The notes under the pieces were generated by a model, which saw only the letters and a list, made by a program, of their open reading frames with translations, made no database searches and had not been told where the DNA came from. This document shows, piece by piece, positions 39,701 through 46,100 of a DNA stretch of 64,000 bases. The stretch's first letter is position 1; the number at the start of each line of letters is the position of its first letter. The DNA is from Dendrophyllia cribrosa. Its lineage: Eukaryota > Cnidaria > Anthozoa > Scleractinia > Dendrophylliidae. Where the stretch lies: contig JAJLRJ010000003.1 of the NCBI GenBank assembly GCA_024195265.1, forward strand, positions 56,365,284 through 56,429,283. The letters run 5' to 3'. The translations under genes and the position numbers were made by a program.

Positions 39701-41453
39701 TCACCAGATGTTGTGCGCTTAGTATTTCGTTTATGATTTTCATTTCACCAAATCATTAACATCTCAAAATAAACAAAACTTAAATGGTATGGAATTTTTA
39801 AAGTCATCTCAGTTGATCTAATCAGACTTTTAATTCCCAAGAGTGCCAGAAATCAAAATTTAAAAAAAATCCCAAATATCATTTTTGTCAAATATTAAAA
39901 ACAATGGTATGGAACAAAAATACTGCCAAAGAGGTTTCATTTGAATGGTCACACCATAGGGTTTTGTCTACAGACTCAAAAGCTATAACTACACTACATG
40001 TCTTCATAATTGACTCTGGAAGTGCAAGAAGAAGGGTATGGAGACGGTTATTTCAATTATTGTTCCAGAAAGAGAACGATTATTAAGGGAGGCGATATGT
40101 ACATTGATTACTGTCAAATTGTCGGCAAATATCGAAATGGATTTGAATTAAAGAAGGATAAAAGGAGATGGAAGGCAGTCATGCCACTATACACGTTCTG
40201 ACCTGCGAGCGAGATAGTGTCAGTGATTCTGTGAAAGTTAATTCAGATACCACGCAGCTCTTAACAACCTCTAATTTCATTGGACCTGAGTATCACGCAG
40301 CCCTATTGTTTTCGGAGCTAGGGTCCATTGTTGTGTTGTTTGTTCTATTGTTTTCTTAGCAAATCAGAGAAGACCTTGTAAGAGCTTCGTACTAATTACT
40401 GTATTTAACTCCCTTGAGAGCAAAAAGATCAAAACTAAAAAAAAAGTCCCAAATTTCATGTTGTAAAATATTGAAAAAACAAATGGTACCATGCAAAAAT
40501 ACTACCAAAGAGCTTTCATTTGAATGGTCACACCAGAGGATTTCGCTGACAAATTCAAAAGTTAGAACTACACTCAGGACTACACTACATGACTCCATAA
40601 TTGACTCCGGGAGAGAAAGGGTAAAATTAAGTGCATTTGTGGTTTGTCTGCAGGTTGATAACATAAGTGCTATTGTGCAGTCAGTTAGATCTAGAGCGCG
40701 CGTCACTAACATTATAAACTGACGTATGTAATTTGTCTTTGTATAAAGTTGACATGACAACCTAAAGTTAATATTATTTATGTTCTATGGACATTATTTT
40801 GGGCGGGAAATCGAAGAGCGACAAAAAGGCGCACTATTATAATTATTTATGAAATTATTTATGACGTCAACTATTGAAAAAGCGCTCAAAATAATGTATA
40901 AAAGATTACTTAAATTTCTGAAACGCTTTGTTCGAATAACCTGGAAAGAAGAATAGAAAAATAATTGTTTTTTTCTCGCATGTATTAAGTTTGTAATAAC
41001 GATACATATCGATTTAATTGACTTAATGTGGCTGAGCAATGAATGTTTCCTGAGCTGCAATTTTAGCTGTCTTCAAGCAAGGAATTTGACTGCACATCAA
41101 TATCGGTAGAACATTTCTTCTTTGCGCATGCCGATGTATATCTCTTTGATGTAATTCTAAATCAACGAGGAATTGTAAAATTTGCTAACGAATCCCGCGA
41201 CTACCGTCAATGAGGAACAGAGGCAAACAAATGTCCGAATTTGAAAGAATAAGACGGTTTTTGCCACACTCGGCGACTTACAGAAAATAACCAACGGAAC
41301 TGAAGGCTAGAGGTCTAATATAAGACTATAGTTTGCATTACAATTATACGTGGTTCAATAAAGATTACTTTGACTACTTTGATACAAAATCTTACCTACG
41401 TAGAAGAAAGAACCACAAACTAATAGTATAATAGCAAAGCTCTCGATACCCAT
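10475..41453 (-). CDS. Gene A: secreted modular protein, signal peptide, WSC-like, six D8C, ZP (uromodulin/GP2-like)
   Basis: The exons in transcript order are 41396-41453, 39321-39380, 38852-38923, 36122-36205, 35687-35752, 35076-35384 (WSC-like), 33258-33305, 32475-32831 (D8C), 32020-32088, 26174-26221, 25391-25747 (D8C), 24933-25001, 24784-24849, 24284-24328, 20373-20420, 19590-19946 (D8C), 18714-18749, 18015-18383 (D8C), 17173-17277, 14486-14854 (D8C), 14101-14163, 13239-13616 (D8C), 12907-12978, 11731-11920 and 10475-10635 (ZP-N). The internal exons before the ZP are phase 1-1. D8C modules followed by a C-terminal ZP polymerisation domain are the architecture of uromodulin and GP2, secreted or GPI-anchored proteins that form filaments and bind microbes at mucosal surfaces. 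A similar surface or mucus role here is inference. The 3' end was not found. Linker exons may be alternatively used. Three D8C exons lie in a recent duplication. Confidence 0.7.
10868..11041. mobile_element. MITE, 174 bp, TAGACTGCGAGCAGTCT ends
   Basis: The inverted termini extend about 38 bp, including TAGACTGCGAGCAGTCT and a ttatttttctttt stretch. The flanks are catttacaa and catttaaag, a possible imperfect 9-bp target duplication as in Mutator-like elements. It lies in the intron between the two ZP exons. Confidence 0.8.
11731..11920 (-). CDS. ZP domain exon (first half of ZP-N)
   Basis: 190 nt with acceptor cttcttggttctag and donor gtatca. It encodes GFVIACLPSGMHVRVSREHL, SLADPHCGVIKMDD and VMLATKLDSCGTTR. 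The spacing C...M.V.V......L.L.DP.C......V.......CGT is the ZP-N signature, with cysteines 1 to 3. It starts in phase 1, like every module upstream, and ends in phase 2, joining in frame to 10475-10635. Confidence 0.82.
11921..12906 (-). other. Gene A intron with degenerate 'ggtctgaaa' repeats
   Basis: The part at 12290-12600 carries several diverged copies of a 'ggtctgaaaa.gggt' sequence in tandem-like order. No exon was recognised here. Confidence 0.5.
12907..12978 (-). CDS. Thr/Pro linker exon between D8C and ZP
   Basis: 72 nt, phase 1-1, donor gtaagt. It encodes TPKPTTTPTPTTLL then TPTTTPFPT, a mucin-like, probably O-glycosylated spacer. Confidence 0.75.
13239..13616 (-). CDS. D8C domain exon 1 (nearest the ZP)
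   Basis: 378 nt, phase 1-1, acceptor ttttcaaag and donor gtaaga. The D8C text is AWYRFSGLAGDQMPENCVP, RRCGTLAPGWLQGGHPSV, VCFNWGRKCCRWRRRISVRN and VCKLRYCG. It is the most diverged of the six (RWRRR where the others have W-S-x-x-I; CGTLAP where the others have C-x-x-HAP). All expected cysteines are present. D8C is the cysteine-rich module of uromodulin, GP2 and related proteins. Confidence 0.9.
13617..14100 (-). other. Gene A intron
   Basis: Nothing beyond intron sequence is recognised. Short open frames overlap the D8C exon edge and are extensions of it. Confidence 0.5.
14101..14163 (-). CDS. Thr/Pro linker exon
   Basis: 63 nt, phase 1-1, donor gtatgt. It encodes PMMTTTHSPPTTSIAPTPPI, a Ser/Thr/Pro spacer between D8C exons 2 and 1. 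Confidence 0.72.
14486..14854 (-). CDS. D8C domain exon 2
   Basis: 369 nt, phase 1-1, acceptor tctcag and donor gtgaga. It encodes GWYRFSGEAGDKMPDFCV, RCGTHAPGWLTTPHPSV, VCFHWGSNCCYWSTDIRVRN, GGFFVYEL and CSLRYCG. It is a complete D8C module with conserved WYRF, HAPGWL and VRNC blocks. Confidence 0.93.
15067..15208. mobile_element. MITE family 2, 142 bp (copy 1)
   Basis: A 142-bp foldback with a gttgttcaaaggtggata end and its complement, flanked by CCTGG target duplications (15062-15066 and 15209-15213). A second copy of the same length lies at 63540-63681. Confidence 0.88.
15488..17052 (+). mobile_element. Degenerate non-LTR retrotransposon 3' end
   Basis: Coding fragments at 15488-15892, 15889-16239 and 16619-16936 give the end of a reverse transcriptase (YLGTKISSSGNFKVSLNHLK, then FDTMISPILLYNSEIWGG) and a C-terminal zinc-knuckle-like CPVCGSNQIEDEIHFLFYC. 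A poly(A)-signal-like aataaa and a (TTG)n tail at 17029-17051 follow. There is a frameshift at about 15888 and another near 16230, plus a MITE (16258-16527) within the coding part, so it is dead. The family is unassigned. It lies antisense in an intron of gene A. Confidence 0.8.
16258..16527. mobile_element. TA-flanked foldback MITE inside the LINE
   Basis: 270 bp with termini CAGYTGTTTCGAGAAAGG and complement, flanked by TA on both sides (16256-16257 and 16528-16529). Removing the MITE and one TA restores an in-frame ...FKNEY-TPSNYLGL... reading of the LINE, so this is a precise insertion. Confidence 0.85.
17173..17277 (-). CDS. Ser/Thr-rich linker exon
   Basis: 105 nt, phase 1-1. It encodes TTTSAPSQATSKSTHRST and ASSTSTLPETPATPSI, the longest mucin-like spacer in gene A. 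Confidence 0.72.
   Translation of the reverse strand, partial: PRPRAPLHKQHQNQLIDQLQAPLQLYQRHPRLHQ
17278..18014 (-). other. Gene A intron
   Basis: A segment near 17745-17785 (ccacgcaactcttaacaacc) recurs near 40249-40290. Nothing else is recognised. Confidence 0.5.
18015..18383 (-). CDS. D8C domain exon 3
   Basis: 369 nt, phase 1-1, donor gtgagt. It encodes GWYRFQGDAGDRMPTSCV, HCGTHAPGWLSDTHPTV, VCFHWSSDCCSWSAYIRVRN and VCRLRYCGNG. It is a complete D8C module and the last one outside the recent duplication. Confidence 0.93.
18384..18713 (-). other. Gene A intron
   Basis: Nothing recognised. Confidence 0.5.
18714..18749 (-). CDS. Short linker exon
   Basis: 36 nt, phase 1-1, encoding SSTVLPTPLPP. 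It is supported only by splice sites, phase and composition. Confidence 0.6.
18999..19237 (+). repeat. Dispersed repeat family 4 (copy) with truncated TTAA MITE
   Basis: This repeat ends in 'gactgtgtccctTTAA'. Directly after it begins one arm of TTAA MITE family 3 (19242 to about 19350), which is truncated. Confidence 0.7.
19590..19946 (-). CDS. D8C domain exon 4 (duplication copy A)
   Basis: 357 nt, phase 1-1, donor GTAGAG. It encodes GWYRFDGPAGNEIPTSCVP, HCDAHAPGWLVGSHPAV, VCFHWKSCCSWRNSVLVRN and TCNLRYCGNG. It differs from exon 5 at only a few residues (NEI versus NKM, SWR versus SWS). Confidence 0.93.
20373..20420 (-). CDS. Linker exon (copy A)
   Basis: 48 nt, phase 1-1, encoding SSTPLPTPKPTTVPS. 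It is identical in copies A, B and C. Confidence 0.72.
21876..22331. mobile_element. TTAA MITE family 3, 456-bp foldback
   Basis: Both ends are AGTGCCTATAAYCCCTAGAA and complement, with arms of about 160 bp, between TTAA (21872-21875) and TTAA (22332-22335). Partial copies lie at 19242-19350 and 54884-55160. Confidence 0.88.
22336..23120. mobile_element. TTAA MITE family 5, 785-bp foldback with poly(G)/poly(C) arms
   Basis: The termini are GGTGGCTCCAAGTAGTT and complement, with arms of about 190 bp that include a run of G (22374-22385) and a matching run of C (23059-23078). The flanking TTAA sites are 22332-22335 (shared with the neighbouring family-3 element) and 23121-23124. A second copy starts at 31305. 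Confidence 0.88.
23121..24283 (-). other. Gene A intron with a foldback at 23628-23745
   Basis: 23628-23745 is an inverted repeat (acttattgactaag and complement around gccggatgggaaaatatt). A second short palindrome, ggccgtacg/cgtacggcc, lies at about 23528-23575. No exon is recognised. Confidence 0.6.
24284..24328 (-). CDS. Linker exon
   Basis: 45 nt, phase 1-1, encoding TTTLASTTEKSTPA. A remnant of its acceptor end survives at about 19370-19377 next to duplication copy A. Confidence 0.65.
24329..24783 (-). other. Gene A intron
   Basis: AT-rich. A (TTG)n run lies at about 24762-24778, just outside the next linker exon. The first 140 nt match 19376-19515. Confidence 0.6.
24784..24849 (-). 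CDS. Thr-rich linker exon
   Basis: 66 nt, phase 1-1, encoding TTTAKQTTASTAASSTTTTS then P. It is a mucin-like spacer. Confidence 0.68.
24933..25001 (-). CDS. Thr-rich linker exon (copy B)
   Basis: 69 nt, phase 1-1, encoding TTTPPQTTAPTTTTSTTTTT then LP. It is nearly identical to 32020-32088. Confidence 0.7.
25391..25747 (-). CDS. D8C domain exon 5 (duplication copy B)
   Basis: 357 nt, phase 1-1. It encodes GWYRFDGPAGNKMPTSCVP, HCDAHAPGWLVGSHPAV, VCFHWKSCCSWSNSVLVRN and TCNLRYCGNG, and is intact. Confidence 0.93.
26174..26221 (-). CDS. Linker exon (copy B)
   Basis: 48 nt, phase 1-1, encoding SSTPLPTPKPTTVPS, identical to copies A and C. Confidence 0.72.
26525..29355. mobile_element. TTATAACATAGCRGGCAAAA inverted-repeat element (copy B, carrying a LINE)
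   Basis: The same roughly 890-bp element is at 20727-21613 and 33609-34503. Its interior has three 'gattgg' (CCAAT-type) boxes and the short open frames seen in all three copies. In copy B it is expanded by the LINE. No transposase is recognised. Confidence 0.7.
27108..29046 (+). mobile_element. 5'-truncated CR1-like LINE with intact reverse transcriptase frame
   Basis: The open frame 27108-28835 covers most of a CR1/L2-type reverse transcriptase. It has TGCDGIPAKVLK, ENYRPITVLPC, the first catalytic Asp in STDMSKAFDSL, RGCPQGSALGPLLWNIF and the YADD box (SMYADDHQIY), then a C-terminal thumb region. The endonuclease domain is absent because the element is truncated at 27108, where the frame simply starts at the insertion junction. 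An (A/T)-rich tail ends at 29046. AAGTT lies on both sides (27103-27107 and 29047-29051). Copies A and C give the empty site. It is antisense to gene A. Confidence 0.93.
29366..29496. repeat. Hairpin repeat (copy B)
   Basis: Arms of about 58 bp around 'gtaatcgcatg' and complement, with a loop near 29418-29437. The same hairpin is at about 34507-34650. In copy A the duplication breaks inside the second arm. Confidence 0.8.
29675..29843. repeat. Three-copy tandem repeat, about 60-bp unit with TGCGATT motifs
   Basis: Three imperfect units contain 'gatgcgatttgagcaaaa' and 'aataaatcgcactgctgag'. The same array is present in copy C at about 34824-34992. Confidence 0.88.
29934..31060. other. Sequence unique to the B-C junction
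   Basis: This stretch follows the broken end of duplication copy B and has no counterpart in copies A or C. I see no exon or known element in it. Confidence 0.45.
31305..31998. mobile_element. TTAA MITE family 5, copy 2 (truncated)
   Basis: It starts after TTAA (31301-31304) within 'gtgtccctTTAA' of repeat family 4 (31068-31300). It has lost its right terminus at 31998, exactly where duplication copy C begins. Confidence 0.85.
32020..32088 (-). CDS. Thr-rich linker exon (copy C)
   Basis: 69 nt, phase 1-1, nearly identical to 24933-25001. Confidence 0.7.
32475..32831 (-). CDS. D8C domain exon 6 (duplication copy C)
   Basis: 357 nt, phase 1-1. It encodes GWYRFDGPAGNKMPTLCVP, HCDAHAPGWLVGSHPAV, VCFHWKSCCFWSNSVLVRN and TCNLRYCGNG. 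It differs from exon 5 at two visible residues (TS to TL, CSW to CFW). Confidence 0.93.
33258..33305 (-). CDS. Linker exon (copy C)
   Basis: 48 nt, phase 1-1, encoding SSTPLPTPKPTTVPS. Confidence 0.72.
35076..35384 (-). CDS. WSC-like cysteine-rich domain exon
   Basis: 309 nt, phase 1-1, acceptor attgcag and donor gtaagt. It encodes VVGCYKDNQVDPRPLPELL, VIRKCAKLASDKGYTHFGLQ, FGECRSSNN and a C-terminal part with SSGCKSGLGGSGENLVFTII. The order GCYKD...R.L......CA..A...GY..FGLQ...EC resembles the WSC carbohydrate-binding module, but with only four cysteines and an unusual C-terminal half. It could be a related, unnamed module. Confidence 0.72.
35609..35654 (+). repeat. (TTG)n microsatellite
   Basis: A nearly pure ttg run of about 45 bp, in a gene A intron just below linker exon 35687-35752. 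Confidence 0.9.
35687..35752 (-). CDS. Acidic linker exon
   Basis: 66 nt, phase 1-1, donor gtatgt. It encodes DMTVTQAMLADLDALAEDAQ then Q, a helix-prone acidic segment. Confidence 0.68.
36122..36205 (-). CDS. Acidic linker exon
   Basis: 84 nt, phase 1-1, donor gtgaga. It encodes ITDILERTTEELTATNNGN then RDATDSED. Confidence 0.68.
36206..36864. other. Gene A intron with poly(C) tract
   Basis: A run of about 22 C lies at 36757-36778. The open frames on both strands around it show no known domain. Confidence 0.5.
36865..37045. mobile_element. Foldback MITE, 181 bp, 9-bp target duplication
   Basis: A near-perfect palindrome with ends TAGCCTGTTCCAGCGTTC-like and complement. The centre is ggggactcgtttcccc, and CATAATATG lies on both sides (36856-36864 and 37046-37054). 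The 9-bp duplication suggests a Mutator-like origin. Confidence 0.92.
37810..38048 (+). repeat. Dispersed repeat, paired with 8268-8497
   Basis: Same orientation and nearly the same length as 8268-8497, ending in 'cagatgtttcgcatttggag'. It is nested in the piggyBac-like element. Confidence 0.78.
38151..38240 (+). repeat. tRNA-like unit with pol III boxes and T19-20 tract
   Basis: An A box (TAGCCTAGTGG, 38158-38168) and a B box (AGTTCGAGTC, 38200-38209) are at tRNA spacing, and CGAG...CTCG can form part of a T stem. A run of about 20 T, a pol III terminator, follows at once. The acceptor stem pairs poorly, so this is a tRNA-derived unit or pseudo-tRNA and not a working tRNA gene. Confidence 0.55.
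38852..38923 (-). CDS. Acidic linker exon
   Basis: 72 nt, phase 1-1, encoding TEDLEHNVATNTEDNDQILR then ELA. Confidence 0.66.
39321..39380 (-). CDS. Acidic linker exon
   Basis: 60 nt, phase 1-1, encoding LSDDTGTLMATLDDIKNQE. It is the first module after the signal-peptide exon. Confidence 0.66.
39836..40612 (+). repeat. Direct duplication of an about 190-bp repeat
   Basis: Units at 39836-40024 and 40410-40612 share 'catttgaatggtcacacca', 'actacactacatg' and 'cataattgactc'. They lie in the first intron of gene A and are non-coding. Confidence 0.8.
41396..41453 (-). CDS. Signal-peptide first coding exon of gene A
   Basis: ATG at 41453-41451. It encodes MGIESFAIILLVCGSFFYV, a short polar start and a strong hydrophobic core, then a split Gly codon at donor gtaaga (phase 1). 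The phase matches every downstream module. A longer open frame exists upstream but lacks an ATG and has no phase-1 acceptor, which favours this Met and a secreted product. Confidence 0.6.
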
Positions 41454-43020
41454 CCAGACAGTTAACAGGAATAAGATAGTGGCACGATTCGAAGAGTTAT
41501 AAATGCGGTTGATGTAGATCAATGTCTGCAACTTCAAATCGATGATATGAAGATGGTCTGATATTCGATATCAAAGTTATGACCCAGAATGGTGTCATAG
41601 TGAAATTTCCGCTTGTGTGTCACGCGCGCTTTGCAAGATAAATTTTAAAATGTTATAAATAAATAAAATAGATGTATATAAATAAAGTAAGTTATTTAAT
41701 AAAAAAGTAAATTTTAAAATAAATATATAAATCATAGTACAACGAATATGCTTGCGACTTTTAAAGCATGGTTCGATATTAGGAAAGGAAGAATTTATCC
41801 AACTGGTGTTATAATCATCGTCGTCATTGTTATAACATGGTGTTATGTTATCGTCTAACATACTTGGCAATTAAAGTTGATTTACTTTCAACTAAATAAA
41901 TACACCAATTGTTTTCCTAAGACAGATATGATAAAACAAAATAAGCCAAGCTTAGAGTGTTTGAAATTCCACTGTTCTATTTGCCAATGGTGACTGAATC
42001 GTAAAATCCGCTTACTAAGTCCATCATTTTAGAACAACCCTTAGCGGATTAATGGCTGTATTTTATTGTGGATCTATGGAAACAGAGACTGTAAGCGGAA
42101 AATTCAGTTATTGCTGACGCAGATACTGGAACGCCACACCCAAATATCGTCACAGTTCAGTATTGATAGGATTTTAACTGGCCAAAAGAAGCATGCCTCG
42201 CAAGCAGCGATTCAGTAAAGGTCACTTATGGTAATAAATATCTTATTGTTTGTTATGATGACTATAAAAAACGTAAAATCACACAAGTAGTATGATGCCT
42301 TTTATAATTTTCTTGTGTTTCATATGTAGTTGTAACCTTTGCATCTTGAATAAAGTAAGCATGGCTTATTAGCTGTCAAAAAAAGTATTTCCTTTTCCAT
42401 TCTTCTTGTATACATTATCAAACAGGCGCCGATGTTTCGTGCATTTTTTAGTTTGTGTGAAGAACCAATTGATGTTTTGAACGGATTAAAGTTGGAAGAG
42501 CTGTGTTTGTTTGCCTACACTGTCATTTAGTCTGCCAAGCAACAATTATAATAAGCCATCAGTCTTCAAGATGGCTTCAGTGTGAACTCAGTGAGTGGAT
42601 GTGACGCTTCTATGACGATCGACAATTACAACAGTAGAATTACAAACACTACAAGTTTGGTTGATTTTGTTTTATAATATCAAAACAATTGGTGTATTTA
42701 TTTAGGGATGGACCATTTTATATTTTTGAGGGGGGGGGGGGGGGGGGTGGGGGGTGGGGGGTGGTGTTGGGCAATTTTTCCGTCTTAAGGTTGTGCAATA
42801 TTTTTTTTTTATTGGATTGTTCGATACTTTTTTTTTCCTTTGGCTCGCTGTGTATGATTTTTTTTTCTCTCTACTTTTGATGTGCAGGAATTTTTTGGGT
42901 AATTGCCCACCCCCCCCCCCCCCCCCCCCCCCCACAAAAAAAAAAAAATTAATTAATTAATTAAATGGTCCGTCCCTAAGACGCAAGTAACAACATTTTA
43001 TTGTCAAGTACAGCACTTAC
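41454..43020. other. Region between gene A start and the MAM exons
   Basis: This holds AT-rich sequence, a 22-bp perfect inverted repeat pair (41894-41915 and 42682-42703) and a foldback element at 42702-42979. I found no terminal exon for the SRCR/MAM gene. Confidence 0.4.
42702..42979. mobile_element. Foldback element with poly(G)/poly(C) arms
   Basis: The termini are TTAGGGATGGACCATTTTA and complement. A G-rich run follows near 42730-42763 and a C run lies near 42909-42933. The two-strand open frames here come from homopolymers. Confidence 0.8.
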
Positions 43021-43170
43021 AGTAACCAAAGGAAGAAGATAGTGAAGGCTTGGCTGAGCTTGATGTAAATGCGCATGTCTGGTTGTTCAGAGTGAGTACT
43101 TCATTTATGACAAGATCATCAATAGCCATGTGGCGGTGAAGCTCCTACCGACGATGCCTTCAAATTCAAC
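43021..43170 (-). pseudogene. MAM domain 2, third exon with 1-nt deletion
   Basis: 150 nt against 151 nt in the sister exon 45055-45205. The start reads [11 protein letters not shown] and the later part reads [18 protein letters not shown] in another frame, with the donor in place. The loss lies within 43133-43155. A second AG at 43151-43152 (cggtag) could act as an acceptor in phase 0 and restore the frame at the cost of nine residues. Confidence 0.75.
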
Positions 43171-46100
43171 CTAAAAAGTAATAAATCAAAATGAAAATAG
43201 CATTTTCTTCTTGATCCAACGTTGAATGACATGAATTTTCTCAAAAACATCTCTATCTAAAACTGTAAAACAATGTGCCTTGCAAACGGCACATTGCCTT
43301 GGATCCAATACGATTGATTCTACACTGGAATCAGATTATTTTTCCACGTTAGAATCTTACCTGGTGTGTCCAATTCCCTTGAGGCGGTTTTATCGGAATC
43401 ACAGCCTTTCGCCAAGTGTTACCTTGGTTACCAGTTTGATTCCATAGCAACAAACCGTCTACAAGAACGCTTAACGTCCCCATATTAGCTCCCGACATGT
43501 GATAGTAAAACGTTACGCATAACGGATATGTGGTGTTAAAGGGAACGAGTAACAGTCGAGCTTTGTCTCCTGGCTGTCGGGGGTAAGAAGCTTCCGTGTA
43601 CAGGTATGTACCTGATTACACAAAAAGATTACAATTACTCAGCAAAGTTCACGAAAAGTATACACCATGAAAATAATTAAGTAATAGGTATTTGTATTAC
43701 TTATGAGCATCCCTACCTTGACCAGTGGTGTGGTCCTCAGAGGGACCTGTGCCATCAGAGCCCGTTGAACCAGTAATTAACGACCAATCAAAATTGTCTC
43801 CAAACTCGTTTATCGCGCCACACCATCCACGTTCAAAAGAACAATTCCAAACTGTAAAGGAAACAAAAGTCACCTTACAATCCCAAAAAAACTCATGTCA
43901 AGATAAGGCACAGGCAGCCCAAGCGCTTACTGTGACACAAGTGGCCGGCGAGTACGCGATGTTGCGTTATTTTTTAAAACAAAAACCCATTTCAAATTTT
44001 CTACTTTAAAATTTTATTATTTAGAGACTTTATTTAAACTCGAATTTTACTAAGCAATACTACAAAAAGAAAAGGGGCTAGCGAACACGACATGAGGTCT
44101 CGACGAGACAAGCCCCACTAAATGCCTTCTATGGATGGGAACTTCAACAATCGTTGAAAACTTAACAAAATGAAATGATATACTAGTTTAAAAAAAATAG
44201 ACTTTGGCGTTGTTTGTATGTTATTTGACGTTAGCTTTGTACTCTGACCGCAATTTTCTTCTTTATTTGACATGTAAACGAAGTAGCAAGGCGGGAATCA
44301 AACAAACAAATCGAAATGCATGCCGAATTAATAAAAAAAACTTATCTTGAGAGCTCTACAATCCTAAGATTTACGGCTATACTATCGGGGCCGCGTTACA
44401 CAGTCCTTCGAAGTGGGGCGAAACCAGGAATTTACAAACACGTTTCTTCTCATCTACTTTATCGGTAGGCTGAATAACGTGGAATACCACACGTCAAGAG
44501 CTGTGAGGTTAGTTTATTTATTTGGTCCTGTTTTTTTTTTAACGACTATTCAAGTTCCTATATAAACCTTTTGACTGCATTTCATAAAATAACACAACAA
44601 CGGTCACACGTCAAACGTGTCACACTTCGCGCACGGGCAGCCTGCGGATAAGTCAGTATGTTAGATTGCACAGTAAATGTCGAGAGTACACCGGCAACAT
44701 ATTTTACCAGCTACACTGTTAAGAAAACCCTCCAAACTAGATCGATTTGCCGCGAAGCCGAAGGAACCTTTCTAAAAAACTAAATTTGATCTCAACAGTG
44801 GGTAGCGCAGGCAAAAAATACCTGTAGTACCCGTATTACCATCGAATATTGCGTTGTTTTATTATGTTCCAACAGCTTTTCTTAAGAGGCTTCCTATTTT
44901 ACATATACAGGAGTCGATGACATAGATGCATCGTTCTATCACCCAGGCCCCTAAGTAAATATATTCATAAATTAAGTTCTGTTAGTTTTAAGTTAATAAC
45001 CTATAACATGAAAAACTGAAAGCGGATTAACTTAAAATTACACGCAGCACTTACAGTAACGAACTGATAGAAGTGGTGCAGGTTTGGCCCAGCTTGGTGC
45101 AAATGCGCATGTCTTCTTGTCCAGAATAGGCACTTCATGTATAAAAAGATCATCAATGGCTATGTCACTTTCGAAGCTACCGCCAATGGTGCCTTCAAAT
45201 TCAATCTACAATAATAACAAAAATATATATTTTTTTGTTAGTAATTGCAAGTTATAAACTTGCTACAATCCACGTCTGAAAATGACATTGTCAAGGTGTT
45301 ACATAAAACAATACTTTTAAAAATATTATCTCGTGCATTTTATTATGATATCACGATCCTACTGCCTGTTACATGTGTAGACTGGAGCTTTTTGCGTTTA
45401 CTTTAAAGCTGAGCATATACTTGATCTTACCTGGTGTGTTCCATTCCCTTGATGCGGTTGTATTGGAATCACAGCCTTGTGCCACATGTTGCCTTGGTTA
45501 CCAGATAGATTCCATAGCAACAAACCGTCTACACGAACGCCCAATGTCCCCATAGAAGCTCCCCACATGTGATAGTAAAACGTGACGCAAAACGGATATG
45601 TGGTGTTAAAGGGAGCGAGCAACAGTCGAGCTTTGTCCCCTGGCTGCCGGGGGTAAGAGGCTTCCGTATATAGGTATGTACCTGATTAAACAAAAAGATT
45701 ACAATTATACTCAGCCAAGTTCAAGAAAAGTATATGCCATGAAAATAAAGTGATGGGTATTTGTATTACTTATGAGCATCCCTACCTTGTTCAGTGGTGT
45801 GGTCCCCAGAGGGACCTGTGGTATCAGAGGCCGTTGAACCAGTAATTAACAACCAATCAAAATCGTCTCCAAACTCGTTCATCGCGCCACACCATCCACG
45901 TTCAAAAGAACAATTCAAGACTGTAAAGGTAAACAAATTGTTACCTTACAAGAGGGTCTGAATGAGGTTTAGTGTTTAGTGTTATTTACCCATAATTTTT
46001 AGTGTTTGCTGTTAAATTGGCCAATATTTTAATGTTTACTGTTTCCAGAGAAAATACTGTTGTTTAGTGATTGGAAAACAGTCTTTTCAGTTAGCATTGT

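Noticed and set aside
41355..41537. Longer minus-strand frame suggesting a type II membrane anchor
   Set aside because: It has no ATG before the Met at 41453; the longer version begins at TTG. A signal peptide from 41453 fits the phase and splice site.
41595..41870. Minus-strand frame with an Asn/Asp-rich, Cys-containing start
   Set aside because: No convincing acceptor in phase 1 and no known domain. It could be chance in AT-rich DNA.
42689..42960. Gly- and Pro-rich frames on both strands
   Set aside because: They are translations of poly(G)/poly(C) runs in a foldback element.
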